From Polyangiaceae bacterium (GTDB taxonomy: Bacteria > Myxococcota_A > Polyangia > Polyangiales > Polyangiaceae): a DNA stretch of 64,000 bases. Position 1 is the first letter of the stretch. Each line of letters starts with the position of its first letter. The DNA is taken from assembly GCA_019637295.1 (NCBI GenBank), contig JAHBVX010000003.1, positions 124,001 through 188,000 on the forward strand, in the 5' to 3' direction. The notes beneath the pieces are model-generated. The model ran no database searches and was not told the origin of the DNA. It was given only the letters and a program-made list of their open reading frames with translations. Of the stretch, positions 1-8,152 are shown one piece after another. Both the position numbers and the translations under genes were made by a program.

Positions 1-1
1 G

Positions 2-502
2 AGCGGCAGCGCCGGCGCCTCGGGTTCGGCCGGGAGCAGCGGCAGCGGCGGCTCGGCGGGCAGCGCGGGATCCGGGGGAGCTGCTGGGAGCGGAGGGTCC
101 ACCGTGAACATCGGTGTCGCGACCAAGGTCAAGTGCGATGACAACTTGGAGTGCAGCGTCGTTCAGTCGACCACAGACGGCGGCGTCGCCCTTGCTCAGA
201 AGTGTTGCTGGCATCCACCGAATGCTTCGGGCGCGTGTGCCATCAGCCTCAACTCCTGTCCGGCGCCAGCGACAACCATCCGCTGCGACAGCAAGAACGA
301 CTGCGCCACGGGCCACTGTTGTTTCGAGCACGCCTTGGCGAGCGGAGAGAAGCGGGCGACGTGCGCTCCCACGTGTAGCAGCGTGCAGGGCTTCGGCCGG
401 ATGATCCTGTGTTCGTTGAACTCCGAGTGTCCTTCGCCTCAAACGTGTAAGCCCCTCAACTCCATTGACTTGCCGGGCGGCTACTACGCCTGTCAGAACT
501 GA
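2..502 (+). CDS. Cys-rich surface protein with Gly/Ser linker (5' end outside window)
   Basis: The reading frame is open from the window edge, so the N-terminus, probably a lipoprotein signal as in the downstream paralogue, is not visible. The first ~33 residues are Gly/Ser/Ala-rich and low complexity. The rest is a compact domain with 16 cysteines, including paired-Cys motifs (QKCCW, HCC) and a KCDDNLEC start. The protein at 530-1434 has the same domain with all 16 cysteines in the same order, so the two are tandem duplicates. Such Cys-rich modules on flexible Gly linkers are common in myxobacterial exported proteins and are probably disulfide-bonded (family knowledge). No enzymatic function is recognisable. 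The next gene starts 27 nt downstream. Confidence 0.75.
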   Translation, partial: SGSAGASGSAGSSGSGGSAGSAGSGGAAGSGGSTVNIGVATKVKCDDNLECSVVQSTTDGGVALAQKCCWHPPNASGACAISLNSCPAPATTIRCDSKNDCATGHCCFEHALASGEKRATCAPTCSSVQGFGRMILCSLNSECPSPQTCKPLNSIDLPGGYYACQN

Positions 503-515
503 TTCAACCACGAAG

Positions 516-521
516 AAGGAG
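516..521 (+). promoter_or_regulatory. Ribosome binding site AAGGAG
   Basis: AAGGAG lies 8 nt before the ATG at 530. It supports that start over the in-frame alternatives in the other half of the frameshifted gene. Confidence 0.6.
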
Positions 522-529
522 AGCAGAAC

Positions 530-1434
530 ATGAAGAGCCAGGGCATCAGCACCTTCACCCGCGTGGCCAAGTCGTCCGCTCTGTGCGCGGCGACGATCCT
601 CGTCGTGGCGTGTTCCTCCGACTCGGAGCACCGGTTTGGCAACAACGACGCCGGCACCGACGCGTCGAGCGGCGGCAGCTCCGCCTCAGGGGGTACCGGC
701 GGCTCGGGTGGTTCCGCTGGCACGACGGGAGGCGCTGGCGGGAGCTCCGGCGCGACGGGTGGCCAGGCGCTGCGGGAAGCTCGGGTAGTGCGGGGGCAGC
801 CGGCGTCGCGGGCAGCTCTGGTGCTGGCGGCGCCGCGGGAAGTTCCGGCGCTGGCGGGATGGGTGGTGCAGGCGGTGCGAGCGGCGCCGGGGGCGCTACC
901 GGCGGAACGGGCGGCACGGGAGGCACCGGGGGCGCTACCGGCGGAACGGGCGGCACTGGGGGGTCGGGAGGCACCGGGGGCGCTACCGGAGGAACGGGCG
1001 GCACCGGCGGAGGCGCAACGGTGAGCGTTGGTGTCGCGGGCAAGGTCAAATGTGATGACAATCTGGAGTGCAGTCTGACCTCCGGTGGCGGTCAACTTGC
1101 GCAGAAGTGCTGCTGGAACTCGTCGACCGAGTCTGGGAGCTGTGCGCTCAGCGTCAACTCCTGCACCTCTCCGCTGACCACCATCCGCTGCGACAGCAAG
1201 AACGACTGCTCGTCGGGCCAGGTCTGTTGCTACACGCGAAGCCTGCTCGTCAGCCCAACCATGCCGAGCGCGACGTGCCAAGACACCTGCCCGTCGGGTA
1301 CGCAGATTGGCGTCACGCGGTTCGAACTGTGCGCTCCGGCGCCGCTCCCGGTGCTGCCGTGTGGCATTAACGCCTCCTGCGTACCGGTGACGAACAACCC
1401 GTACCTGCCGGCGGGATACCACCGCTGTCAGTGA
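530..1434 (+). CDS. Lipoprotein with Gly-rich linker and 16-Cys domain; apparent frameshift near 763-766
   Basis: The start at 530 is preceded by AAGGAG at 516-521. The N-terminus is a lipoprotein signal ending in VVAC (lipobox Cys28), followed by a Ser/Gly/Thr linker. That frame leaves the Gly-rich composition after about residue 78 and ends at 1024 in Arg/Pro/Ala-rich text. From about 763 the adjacent frame continues the Gly/Ala/Thr repeats and enters the 16-Cys domain, ending at 1434. One extra base between 763 and 766 would join the two halves into a protein of about 302 residues closely resembling the upstream paralogue. The break lies in a GC-rich repeat, so sequencing error, slippage-based phase variation and a real pseudogene are all possible. 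Confidence 0.7.
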
Positions 1435-1445
1435 GGCGCGGGCGC

Positions 1446-3251
1446 TCAGCGCTCGCCCAGCTCCCAGCGCCAGAGCGTCTCCACCACCAACGCTACGGCT
1501 TCGTTGAGCGCGCGGCGGTAGCTGCCGAAGGCCATGTTCAGCTCGGCGGCCATCACCAGCCCCTTCGCCTCCGATCCAAGGAAGCTGCGCCGCAGGACCT
1601 GCGCGTGGCGGACGTGGCCCGGGTAGCTCTGAAGTAGATCGATGGCCTCGTTCACGCGCAACTGGAGGCGTTCGGCCCGCACGCCGACCGGCGCGCTGGC
1701 GGGCAGCCCGTCCGCCACCAAGCGCGTGCGAAGCAGCGGCGAGCCGGCAAGGCCATCGACGCGGCGCAGTCGGCGCAGCGCTCGCCTGGCCGCCGCGTCG
1801 AAGGCCTTGCGCGGCAGCACCTCGAACACCATCTGCGCGCCTTGGGGGCCGGGAGGGAGCACACGGTGGTTGTGGATGTAGCGCGCTTGCCAGTCTGCTC
1901 GTGAGGCCCGCCGCCAGTCGTTCCCGAAGATACCGTGAACCGTGGCGTCCAGCTCGAACTGACCGAGAACGTCCAAGTTCCGGTCCTTACGATTGACCCA
2001 GTCCTCGGGATGCGCGTGAACCGAGCCGACCGCCGTGCGGCAGCAGAACACCAGGCGCCAGGCCAGGTGAGCGAAGATCCGAGTCTGTATCGCGGAGGGC
2101 CCTTGATGGTGCTCGAGACTGAACCAGTAGCGCGCGAAGGTTCCCGCTTCGCCCTCCCGGAGCGGTGCCTTCTGGAAGTAACGGTCGGTGGCAGCGACGA
2201 AGGGATCCTGCTGCAGGACGCCGGGCAGAGGCGAGCCGTCGAGGGTCACGTACAGGATGAACCCTCGAGGCGCCTGGGTGGCGTCCCGGAATACCACGAC
2301 ACCCTCGGGCTCATGCTTCGCCCAAGCGGCAGCGATCAGCGCAGAGGTCGGCCCCTCGTGTTCGGCGACGTGGGAGAGCATCCGCTCTAGGTCTGCCGGC
2401 TGGGCTACATCGGGATACAGATCGTCGCCGGTGGCGCCGCGGGAGAAGTTCGAGCCCACCTCGTTCTGAAGCATGAAGTAGAGCTGCGCGAGTTTGCCCT
2501 CTTGTTCTGCCCCTACGGTGCCTTCGATGGTGTTCAGAAGTTCGTCGTACGCCCGGTCGAGCAGCTCGCGGCGGAGGTCGAGACCGCGACGCTCCAGGTG
2601 CGTACGCATGGCCTCGGCGAGCACGTCATGCATGCGTACCCCCTGCGAAGCTGGCTGCACGTAGCTCTGGCCGCTCACCCAGTCGTAGAGCTCGGCAGCG
2701 CGAGCCTCGGTGACGTCGACCACCCGAGCGAGCAGCCGCTCGGTGGTGATCGTCAAGAGGGCCGACGCGAAGAGCGCACGACGATGCTCTTCGCTGGGCG
2801 CGTCCGAGAGCACGTCACTGACCAGAGGGGCGAGGCTGTCGGCGACCTGCGCCGCGACGAACCGCCGTTCAGGGTGGGCGAGCACGGTGTCTGCCGCCAA
2901 CACGAGCCAAAGCGGGTGCCCCTGCGCGAACGAGTCAATCCCATCGCGCTCGGCCTCGGGTATGCCTCGGGCTTCCAGGTAGCGGCGCGTGGCGTCGCTC
3001 GAGAGAGGGCTCAGCTCCAAGACCTGCAGAATCGAGCGCCACCCCGGATCCATGAGCACGTCGTGACGTGGGGCGCGCCGGCTCGCCACCACGACTCGGC
3101 AGCGCGAGTCGAGGGCCAGCACGAACACGTCGCGGAACCACGCTTCCAAGGCGGCGAAGTGGTGAAAGTCGTCCACGACGACCAGATCCGCCCCCGCCGT
3201 CAGCTCACGAATCGAGGCTCTCCAGCGCGAGCGATCTCGCCCTCTGACCGC
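1446..3251 (-). pseudogene. STAND-type ATPase / regulator remnant lacking its P-loop
   Basis: The frame is open from an in-frame stop at 3252-3254 to 1446, about 600 codons. Near the top it reads ADLVVVDDFHHF, a Walker B strand. This is followed by a sensor-like VVVASR segment and a helical region (SFAQGHPLWLV) typical of MalT/NB-ARC-like NTPases. The Walker A P-loop that should precede it is absent: about 25 codons upstream of Walker B comes a stop. The only usable start, GTG at 3176, lies inside the Walker B strand, which argues that the gene is 5'-truncated. The C-terminus (AFGSYRRALNEAV...LLW-like) resembles the short helical tail of some actinobacterial and myxobacterial ATPase regulators (weak inference). 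The 5' part was probably lost by deletion or rearrangement. Confidence 0.6.
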
Positions 3252-3254
3252 TCA

Positions 3255-3623
3255 GCCTGGCGTTGTTCACGCCGCCTGAGGTCTCTTACGCATTTCTGCT
3301 CACACGCTCCAACCTGAGTGACGCCCACGTGAAGCACCTGAACAGATCTCCACCAGGATCGTGGTCACGAGCTGAGCTTTCAATCCATCTCGCTTGGAAG
3401 TCAGCGAAACGCGGCAAGCCGTGGAGCCGACTCGACTCGGAGGGATGTCTGCGGACTACGTCGCCTACCTCTGGAAGCGGCGGCTCTCGCCGCGGGCGCT
3501 CCCATGAGGGCGCGCACCTGCTCGTCGCGGCGCGCCGCCTTGCGCCCAGATCCCGCGCGCGTCGAGCCAGGGCGACGGAGCGAGTACCCCGCGAGGCCAG
3601 AATGGCCGCGGGGGCTCGCCGCT
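3255..3623. other. Gene-poor stretch between ATPase remnant and Uma2 gene
   Basis: No convincing gene is visible on either strand. Possible frames are Arg/Pro/Ser-rich with no domain-like pattern. The first ~200 bases are visibly richer in A+T than the flanks. The stretch adjoins the broken 5' end of the ATPase remnant, so it is a candidate rearrangement scar. I see no transposase, tRNA or clear terminal inverted repeats. Confidence 0.4.
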
Positions 3624-4151
3624 TCAACGAAACAACTGCGACAGATCGATCGCCAGGTCGGGGAACACGCGAGACAGCGCCCGTTCTCGGGTGACCTCGA
3701 TGGTGTGAAGCCCGGAGCAGAGCTCGACCGAGCGATCCGCCGGGTCTACGATCCAGTATTCGGGCACGCCAGCCTGGGCGTAGACGAGGCGCTTCGTGAT
3801 GCGGTCGTGGCTTCTATTGTGTGACAGCACCTCCACCACGAGATCGGGGATCTGTCCGATGGGGCCGTCGAGCGAGGTCAGTCCATTCCGCAACACGAAC
3901 ACGTCCGGCTGGACGATTCGGTTGGGCGCCAGCCGCACGTCGAGCGGAGCAAGCCCAACGAAGATGGGCGCGCGTGCGTCGGCCCAGGTCGATATCTCGC
4001 GGAAGACCCGCCCGACGACGGTCTGATGCATCGGACTGGGTGCTGGCGGCATGTACACCTCTCCGTCCAGGAGTTCGACGTGCTGATTCGACTCTGGCAG
4101 CGCGAGAAAGTCCTGCTCGCTGACCAATCCGTACTGTGCTGCCGAGTCCAT
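3624..4151 (-). CDS. Uma2-family (DUF820) restriction-endonuclease-like protein
   Basis: The protein is 175 aa from the ATG at 4151; a longer in-frame extension to 4361 has unstructured composition and was rejected. Visible Uma2 signatures, in order, are HVELLDGEVYMPP near the N-terminus, HQTVVGRVF, LDVRLAPNRIVQPDVFVLR, IPDLVVEVLSHNRSHDRITKRLVYAQAGVPEYWIVDP and a C-terminal FPDLAIDLSQLF. The E/D and ExK-like residues (PDV, VEVLS, KR) match the PD-(D/E)XK nuclease core of the family (family knowledge). Members are numerous, often stand-alone, and their biological role is unclear. No strong ribosome binding site precedes the chosen start. A methyltransferase or toxin partner is not present. Confidence 0.85.
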   Translation of the reverse strand: MDSAAQYGLVSEQDFLALPESNQHVELLDGEVYMPPAPSPMHQTVVGRVFREISTWADARAPIFVGLAPLDVRLAPNRIVQPDVFVLRNGLTSLDGPIGQIPDLVVEVLSHNRSHDRITKRLVYAQAGVPEYWIVDPADRSVELCSGLHTIEVTRERALSRVFPDLAIDLSQLFR

Positions 4152-4336
4152 GCGAGAAGAATGCTCCGACTCATCCGGATGCGCAACGAGGTGCGGGCGC
4201 CTGCCCGAGTATTGGACGCCTGCATACGTGGGACAGGTCACGCGAACTCGCCCCAGGGGACCACTGATCAAACATGCGTCCGAGGGCGTGCGTACTTGCG
4301 CCCAATCGCCCGCCACGCTATCTCGCCGCGCGCTCG

Positions 4337-5152
4337 ATGAGCCCGCTCCGCGCCTTGCCAACCCTCGTCCAGGATCGGGGCAACGGGCCGCCGCTCTTGC
4401 TCTTGCACGGGGTGATGGTCCACGCCGTCACCTGGCGGCTGCTGGTCGAGCCGCTGGCCGCCAACCATCGGGTCATCACCGTGGATCTTCCCGGGTGCGG
4501 CAGCGCGCCGAAGGATCCAGCGGCGCCGCGCGACGCACGCTCGCTGGCCGCGGGCGCGGCGGCGTTGCTCGACCAGCTCGGTATCGAGCAGGCGACCATC
4601 GTCGGTCACTCTCTCGGCGCGGTGGTGGCGCTGCAGCTCGCGCTCGACCACCCGAGCCGGGTGCAGCGCCTCGTGTTGCTCGCGCCAGCCACCTTCCCCC
4701 GCAAGAGCCAGCGAGCGCTCCATCGCGCGCTCGGCTTCGGCACAGTGCGGCGGCTGGGCGCGGCGGCGCTGCGCGCGCAGCGTGATCGCGTGATGCGGGC
4801 CTCCTTGCGCTACCACGGACGGCGCTGCACCGCGGAGGAGGTCGCCACCTACGGCGCGCCCCTCGGCGAGCCCGGCGGAGCCGAGTGCATGCTCGACCTC
4901 GCCGCGAGCGTGTTCAGGCCTGCGGAGCTGTCCGCGCTGGTGCACGGACTCCGGGCTCGACCGCCAGCCGTGCCCGCGCTGGTGCTCGGCGCCTGGGGCG
5001 ATCCCCTCGTCGCGCCGCTCGGGGTGCAGCGGCACGCGGGACTGCTCCCGAACTCGCGGGTGTGCTTCATCGACGACGCGGGCCACGCGCTGCAGGTCGA
5101 TCAACCCGCGCGCGTCCTTCAGGCCATGCAGCACTTCCTCGCAGCGACGTGA
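4337..5152 (+). CDS. Alpha/beta hydrolase
   Basis: The protein is 271 aa from the ATG at 4337, chosen because homology-like sequence (LPTLVQDRGNGPPLLLLHG) begins just after it. The catalytic triad is readable: oxyanion HG in LLLHGVMV, nucleophile Ser92 in GHSLG, acid in LGAWGDPLVAP, and His in DDAGHALQ. A lid-like helical region (about 120-200) separates the core halves. The substrate is unknown; small ester or lipid hydrolases share this layout. Its stop is 5 nt before the start of the cNMP/patatin/acyltransferase fusion gene and the two are followed by a P450, so it probably works in the same lipid-related operon. Confidence 0.88.
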   Translation: MSPLRALPTLVQDRGNGPPLLLLHGVMVHAVTWRLLVEPLAANHRVITVDLPGCGSAPKDPAAPRDARSLAAGAAALLDQLGIEQATIVGHSLGAVVALQLALDHPSRVQRLVLLAPATFPRKSQRALHRALGFGTVRRLGAAALRAQRDRVMRASLRYHGRRCTAEEVATYGAPLGEPGGAECMLDLAASVFRPAELSALVHGLRARPPAVPALVLGAWGDPLVAPLGVQRHAGLLPNSRVCFIDDAGHALQVDQPARVLQAMQHFLAAT

Positions 5153-5157
5153 GCAGC

Positions 5158-8121
5158 ATGGACGCCGAGCGAATCGCCACCACCTCGCCCTTCCTTCGCG
5201 GCCTGCCCCCCGCGTGGCTCCGCGAGCTGCTCGCGCGCGGCACGCGACGGACCGCGGCCGCGGGCGAGCGCCTGCTCAGCGAGGGAGAGCCGGCCCGGGC
5301 GCTCGTGCTCGTGCTCGCCGGCGAGGTGGTCGTCACCCGCGGCGGCGACGCGCTGGCGCACGCCGGCGGACGCGAGCGCGAGGGCGCGCTGTTCGGTCGC
5401 GCCGCCGTGGGCGGCCCGCCGGAGGCCGCCACCGTCAGCGCGGCGGGCCCGGTGACGCTGCTCAGCTGGGACGAGGCCACCCTCGCGGCGCTCCCGCAGG
5501 CCCCCGCGATCGCCGCCGCCCTCGACACGCGGCTGTCGCTCAGGCACCAGCGCGCCGGGCTCGCCGAGGTGCTGCGCCGCCTGCCGCTGTTCGCCGCCGT
5601 CGGCACTGGCCTCTCGAACTGGCTGCTCGACGTCTCCACCCTCGCGCGCTACCAGCGCGGTGAAGCGCTGTGCCAGCAGGACGAGCCCGGCGACGCCCTG
5701 TTCGTGCTGGTGCGCGGCGAGGTCACGGTCACGCGGCGCGGCGACGACGGCGACCGCCCGCTGGCCACGCTGCGCGCGGGCGACAGCTTCGGTGAGCGCG
5801 CGGCGCTGCACGGCAGCGCGCGCAACGCCACCGTGCGCGCTCGCGGCGAGGTGCTGGCGCTGCTCGTGTGGCGACAGACCCTCGAGGTGCTCGTCAAGCA
5901 GTCGCCGCTGTTTCGCCAGCTCATCGCCGGCATGGTCGCCGAGCGCTCGGAGCAGACGGCGCCGGCGCCCGCCGAAGTGACCCTGTTCCTCGGCCGCGGG
6001 GCGCTGCCGCTCGGGCGGCTGGTGTCGCTGGCGGCCGAGAGCGTGCGCCGGCAGTTCGGCGATCGCGTGCTGGTCGTCGAGCTCGCGTCGCCGCCGCCGT
6101 CCGTCTCGAGCCTTCCGGGCAGCCTCGTGGTGGAGGCCAGCGACGCGGCGCGCGTGCGCGCGCTCGCGGACCGCGACGTGGAGCACGTGTTCTGCTTCGC
6201 CGAGAAGGGCTCGCAGGCGCAGGCCGTCGCCGCCGTCGGCTCCGCGGCCACCGCCATCGTCTACGTCACGGACGAGCCCGACGAGCCCTTCCCCCACGGC
6301 GGACTCGGCAACCGCCCCATCCGCTTCGTCGCCACCGGCGCGGCTTACAAGCCCGGCGCCGCCACGCGCTCGGAGCTGCACCGGCTGCGGGTCGAGCTCG
6401 GCGCCCTCGCCGAGCGCTTCGACGCGCTCTCTCCCGCGGCGTCCGCCGCCATCGGCCGGCTCGCGCGCGTGCTCACGCGTCGAACCGTCGGCGTCGCGCT
6501 CGGCGGCGGAGCGGGCTGGGGCTGGGCCCACGTCCCGCTGCTGCGCCAGCTCGTCGCTGCACAGATCCCCATCGACTTCATCGCCGGCGTCAGCTTCGGC
6601 GCCTGCGTGGGCGCGTGCTTCGCCAGCGGAGGGCTCTCGGGCCTCGAGCACCTGGTCGCCACCCGTCACGTGCTCGCCCTCGGTCCGGGCGTCGCGCCCA
6701 TCACCACCTGGTCCATCTCCGCGTTCTTCGAGCTCATCCTCGCGCGCTCGCGCTTCGAGGATCTCGAGGTCCCCTTCTTCGCCGTCGCCGTCGACATCCT
6801 GTCCGGCGACGAGAAGGTGTTCCGGCGCGGCAACGTGCCCGACGCGCTGCGCGCGAGCTGCTCGCTACCGGGTTACCTCGGCCCCACCATCCTCGACGGC
6901 CGCCGCTACGTCGACGGCAGCGTGCGCAACAACGTGCCCACCAACGTGCTCAGCGCCGAGGGCGCGGACTTCATCATCGCGTCGAACGTGGTCCCGGCGC
7001 CGCGCCCGCTGCCCCCGGAGCCCGACGACACGCTGCTCGAGCGCCTGCGCGGCCGCCTGTCGCCCCTCCGGCGCATCCGCGACGCCTATCGCTCGTTCTA
7101 CCTGCTCGGCAACACCATGGGCGATCGCAGCGACCAGGGGCAGGTGTACTACTCGCCGGATCTCAGCCGCTTCCCGCTGCCCGACTACGGCCGCGCCGTC
7201 GACATCATCGCCGCCGCCGAGCCCGGCGCGCGCGCCGTGGTGCGTGAAGCGGTGGACAAGTACCGCGCCTTCTCCGGCAGCGAGGTGCTCACCGCGCCGC
7301 CATCGTCGCGGTTGGCGGCCGCGCCGCCGCCGCCCCCGCCCGAGGAGCCCGCGCCAGGCCCGACCCTGCTCACCATCGCCAGCCGCAACTTCTTCCGCAA
7401 CGGTTACCTCGCCGGGCTGCGCGCGTTCGGCTGGTACTTTCGCTACGAGACGGAAGGGTACGAGCACGTGCTCGAGGGCCCCTCGGCGCTGCTGGTGGGC
7501 TACCACGGGCGCCCCTTCGCGTGGGACCTCGGCCTGCTCTCTCTGCGCATCCACGACGATCTCGGCGAGTACCCGCGCCCCTTCACGCTGAAGACCCTGG
7601 GCAAGCTGCCCTTCTATCGCCAGCTCGCCGAGGGCTTCGGCGCCATGTACGACGAGCCCAGCGACGACGAGCTCGCGCGCATCCGCACTCGCGGTCTGCA
7701 CCTGCAGGTCATGCCCGGCGGTCTTCGCGAGGCCCTGCGTCCCTTCTGGCGCGCGTACGAGGTGGACTTCGGCCGCCGCCGTGGCTATCTGCGCTTCGCC
7801 GATCGTCACGACTTCCCCATCATCCCCGTGGCCGCCGCCGGCGTCGATCACGGCTACCTCGGCCTGAACGACGGCTATCGTCTGTCCAAGCGCCTGTTCG
7901 GCAACGGCATGATCCCCGCCTGGATCGGCGTCGGCCTGTTCGGCGTCTACCCCTTCGTGCTGCCCTGGCCCGTCAAGATCCGCCAGCGCGTCGGCCCGCG
8001 CATCGACCTTGGTCCCATCAAGGCGCGCTGTAGCACCGAGGAAGAGTTCCTCGAGACCGCCAACGCCGTCGTGGTGTCGGCCATCCAAACGATGCTGGAC
8101 GATCTGCGCCAGCGACACTGA
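5158..8121 (+). CDS. Two cNMP-binding domains + patatin-like phospholipase + acyltransferase fusion
   Basis: The protein is 987 aa from the ATG at 5158, 5 nt after the hydrolase stop. Residues ~10-110 and ~140-255 are two CRP-like cyclic-nucleotide-binding folds (the second with GDALFVLVRGEVTVTR and GDSFGERAAL). Residues ~440-720 form a patatin/NTE-type phospholipase with oxyanion loop GGGAGWGWAH, Ser479 in GVSFG and Asp586 in the DGS motif, so the Ser-Asp dyad is intact. After a Pro-rich linker, residues ~750-985 resemble a glycerolipid acyltransferase (LPLAT superfamily) with His783...Asp790 in YHGRPFAWD and a later VMPGG block. The H-to-D spacing is six residues rather than the usual four. 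One polypeptide would thus cut and re-acylate lipid under possible nucleotide control (inference). Confidence 0.87.
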   Translation: MDAERIATTSPFLRGLPPAWLRELLARGTRRTAAAGERLLSEGEPARALVLVLAGEVVVTRGGDALAHAGGREREGALFGRAAVGGPPEAATVSAAGPVTLLSWDEATLAALPQAPAIAAALDTRLSLRHQRAGLAEVLRRLPLFAAVGTGLSNWLLDVSTLARYQRGEALCQQDEPGDALFVLVRGEVTVTRRGDDGDRPLATLRAGDSFGERAALHGSARNATVRARGEVLALLVWRQTLEVLVKQSPLFRQLIAGMVAERSEQTAPAPAEVTLFLGRGALPLGRLVSLAAESVRRQFGDRVLVVELASPPPSVSSLPGSLVVEASDAARVRALADRDVEHVFCFAEKGSQAQAVAAVGSAATAIVYVTDEPDEPFPHGGLGNRPIRFVATGAAYKPGAATRSELHRLRVELGALAERFDALSPAASAAIGRLARVLTRRTVGVALGGGAGWGWAHVPLLRQLVAAQIPIDFIAGVSFGACVGACFASGGLSGLEHLVATRHVLALGPGVAPITTWSISAFFELILARSRFEDLEVPFFAVAVDILSGDEKVFRRGNVPDALRASCSLPGYLGPTILDGRRYVDGSVRNNVPTNVLSAEGADFIIASNVVPAPRPLPPEPDDTLLERLRGRLSPLRRIRDAYRSFYLLGNTMGDRSDQGQVYYSPDLSRFPLPDYGRAVDIIAAAEPGARAVVREAVDKYRAFSGSEVLTAPPSSRLAAAPPPPPPEEPAPGPTLLTIASRNFFRNGYLAGLRAFGWYFRYETEGYEHVLEGPSALLVGYHGRPFAWDLGLLSLRIHDDLGEYPRPFTLKTLGKLPFYRQLAEGFGAMYDEPSDDELARIRTRGLHLQVMPGGLREALRPFWRAYEVDFGRRRGYLRFADRHDFPIIPVAAAGVDHGYLGLNDGYRLSKRLFGNGMIPAWIGVGLFGVYPFVLPWPVKIRQRVGPRIDLGPIKARCSTEEEFLETANAVVVSAIQTMLDDLRQRH

Positions 8122-8152
8122 CCCGTCCGCTGATGGAGCTGTCACTTCGCTC

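Noticed and set aside
1439-1457. Hairpin between convergent genes at 1439-1457
   Set aside because: Only a 5-bp outer stem pairs and there is no T-tract, so it is not a convincing terminator.
3286-3627. Small minus-strand ORF in the gap before the Uma2 gene
   Set aside because: Arg/Pro/Ser-rich sequence with no domain pattern and no ribosome binding site.
5119-6669. Minus-strand open frame of 516 codons
   Set aside because: Antisense to the patatin fusion; Arg/Glu/Ala-rich shadow.
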